Translations under genes and position numbers: made by a program
Shown here: in pieces, positions 5,689 to 6,557 of the stretch
How the letters are laid out: each line of letters opens with the position of its first letter
Position numbering within the stretch: the stretch's first letter is position 1
The notes under the pieces: generated by a model
Told to the model about the DNA's origin: nothing
What the model saw: the letters and a program-made list of their open reading frames with translations, nothing else
Database searches by the model: none
From: Planctomycetota bacterium
GTDB lineage: Bacteria; Planctomycetota; UBA8742; JACQVU01
DNA length: 6,557 nucleotides
NCBI GenBank assembly: GCA_016209585.1
Contig: JACQVU010000204.1
Location: 1 to 6,557, forward strand
Direction of reading: 5' to 3'

Positions 5689-6264
5689 ATGAAACGGATG
5701 TGGGACTCGCTGGAGCAGGTGACCTACGACCCCGCCGGGGGCGTGGCCACGGTGACGGTGCGCACGGGGCTCTACCCGCTGGAGGCGATCTTCATGGCCG
5801 GCTACACGCTGGTCGGCCGCTGCTCGCTTTTCCTCTCCCCGGGCGCGGACGATGAGGTGCGCGTTCAACTGCGCCTGCGGGAGGAACCGGCCGGCGAGGC
5901 CGAACTGGAGGCCGCCGTGGCCACGCTGGCCGCCGAACTGCTCAACCAGGTGCTGCGCCTGAAGATCGCCGAGCGCAGCGCGCGGCTGCGCGAGATCGTC
6001 GTCGCCCGCGCCTTGTACGGCGCTGAGTCGGCCGAGGCCGCGCCCACCGATCAGGAGCCGGCTCTGCCCTATGACGACGAGACCGCCGACGACTACTTCG
6101 ACGACCCCTTCGGCATCGCGGTGCCGTGGGAGGAGCGGTTCGGCGCCAAGGCCCAGGCCGGCGATCCCGCCACCTCCGCGCCGGCGCCTTCGCCCGCGGC
6201 GGCGACTTCAGGCGCGGCAGGGAACGCGCCGCATGCGCCGGCCCAGCCCAGGGAGAAAGCGTGA
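5689..6264 (+). CDS. HxsD-like protein with acidic/Pro-Ala-rich tail
   Basis: The protein is 191 residues. AAGGAGGAG at 5676-5684 places the start at ATG 5689 (ATG 5698 is possible but worse spaced). Residues 19-110 match what I know of HxsD: a short beta strand, then LYPLEAIFMAGYTLVGR (28-44), a strand pair with VRVQLRLREE (57-66), and a helix with LLNQVLRLKIAE (84-95). That helix fits the LLxxxLRxxIAE signature of the family, and it is followed by LREIVVARAL (100-109). HxsD is usually around 100 residues; this one carries an added tail (about 113-191), first acidic with aromatic residues (YDDETADDYFDDPFG), then Pro/Ala-rich. In Hxs systems HxsD always travels with the radical SAM pair, but its biochemical role is unknown to me; a peptide-binding or chaperone role is a guess. 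Its position in this operon supports the His-Xaa-Ser interpretation. Confidence 0.72.
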   Translation: MKRMWDSLEQVTYDPAGGVATVTVRTGLYPLEAIFMAGYTLVGRCSLFLSPGADDEVRVQLRLREEPAGEAELEAAVATLAAELLNQVLRLKIAERSARLREIVVARALYGAESAEAAPTDQEPALPYDDETADDYFDDPFGIAVPWEERFGAKAQAGDPATSAPAPSPAAATSGAAGNAPHAPAQPREKA

Positions 6265-6557
6265 TGAGCCAGAACGCCGGCGACTCGGTGGCGCGCCTGT
6301 TCGACCATCGTTTCTATCCGCGCCAGGCGGTGCGGGAGACGGCGGCCCTCTTCTCCCAGGAAGGCATGCCCGTGACGGTGGAGGAAACCGCGGACGGCGC
6401 CAGCCGCGTGCAGGTGAGGCTGGAGGGAGACATGACGCCGGCCGACGCGGAGACCGTGCTCTGGCAGTTCGGCGACCACGCGCTGGTGCGGGCGCGCAAG
6501 TTCCGCGGGCCAGCCGCGCTCAACCGCGCCAACGCTCCCCAACCCCCAACCCCCGAC
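6264..6557 (+). CDS. Small protein resembling the N-terminal half of the HxsD-like protein, 3' end outside window
   Basis: ATG 6264 overlaps the stop of the HxsD-like gene (TGATG), with AGGGAGA at 6250-6256 as ribosome binding site. The frame stays open for 98 codons to the window end. I do not recognise it as a named family. Residues 17-53 follow the layout of the preceding gene product: FYPRQAVRETAALF against YPLEAIFMAGYTL, then a strand RVQVRLEGD against VRVQLRLREE, with similar spacing. A second helix (ADAETVLWQFGDHALVRARKF, about 60-80) comes next. It lacks the LLxxxLRxxIAE helix. The visible end is Pro/Asn-rich and made of C runs, so the stop may lie just beyond. It is translationally coupled to the operon, so it probably serves the same system, perhaps as a second HxsD-type partner. 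The paralogy is my inference from pattern, not from an alignment score. Confidence 0.7.
   Translation, partial: MSQNAGDSVARLFDHRFYPRQAVRETAALFSQEGMPVTVEETADGASRVQVRLEGDMTPADAETVLWQFGDHALVRARKFRGPAALNRANAPQPPTPD
6537..6554 (-). other. Three C tracts at the window end (G runs on the - strand)
   Basis: CCCC (6537-6540), CCCCC (6543-6547) and CCCCC (6550-6554) are separated by AA. On the - strand this reads as G runs with 2-nt loops, needing one more run beyond the window to satisfy the G-quadruplex pattern. It sits at what may be the end of the last gene, much as the G runs at 675-711 sit at the end of the TPR gene. Confidence 0.4.

Overview
This is a bacterial window of high GC (about 70% by eye), with every credible gene on the + strand. 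Nothing identifies the species. The GC content, the G/C-run spacers and the long imperfect inverted repeat between genes recall genomes of the Planctomycetota/Verrucomicrobiota/Kiritimatiellota type, but this is a weak impression.

Layout. Positions 1-687 hold the 3' end of a tetratricopeptide (TPR) gene whose repeats are almost perfect 120-bp DNA repeats. Positions 688-984 are intergenic: a run of G tracts, a 25-nt imperfect inverted repeat, an AT-richer patch with an extended -10 promoter candidate (TGGTATAGT), and a good ribosome binding site. From 985 to the window end lies one compact operon of six genes with short gaps or ATGA-type overlaps. The genes are: (1) a 253-aa cysteine-free protein with a short basic/acidic leader, a small hydrophobic stretch, an Ala/Gly-rich middle and 19 tandem Ser-His-Xaa units (equally read as His-Xaa-Ser) ending in Trp; (2) a 547-aa radical SAM protein with an extra C-terminal region; (3) a 363-aa radical SAM protein of the same subfamily; (4) a 394-aa membrane protein with both aspartates of A24 (prepilin/preflagellin) peptidases and a long C-terminal extension; (5) a 191-aa HxsD-like protein with an acidic, Pro/Ala-rich tail; (6) a small gene cut by the window end, whose start resembles the HxsD-like protein.

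Interpretation. The repeat protein, the radical SAM pair and the HxsD-like protein match the logic of the His-Xaa-Ser (Hxs) peptide-modification system defined by Haft and co-workers (HxsA substrate, HxsB and HxsC radical SAM maturases, HxsD partner). The two radical SAM enzymes do not look like the HxsB/HxsC sequences I remember: both carry CNNRC-x-FC and a C-terminal CxxCx5CEGxW motif. The cassette also adds an A24-like peptidase. I read it as a divergent Hxs-type system in which a His/Ser-rich protein is modified by radical chemistry and perhaps processed at the membrane. The chemistry, the product and its purpose cannot be read from the sequence.
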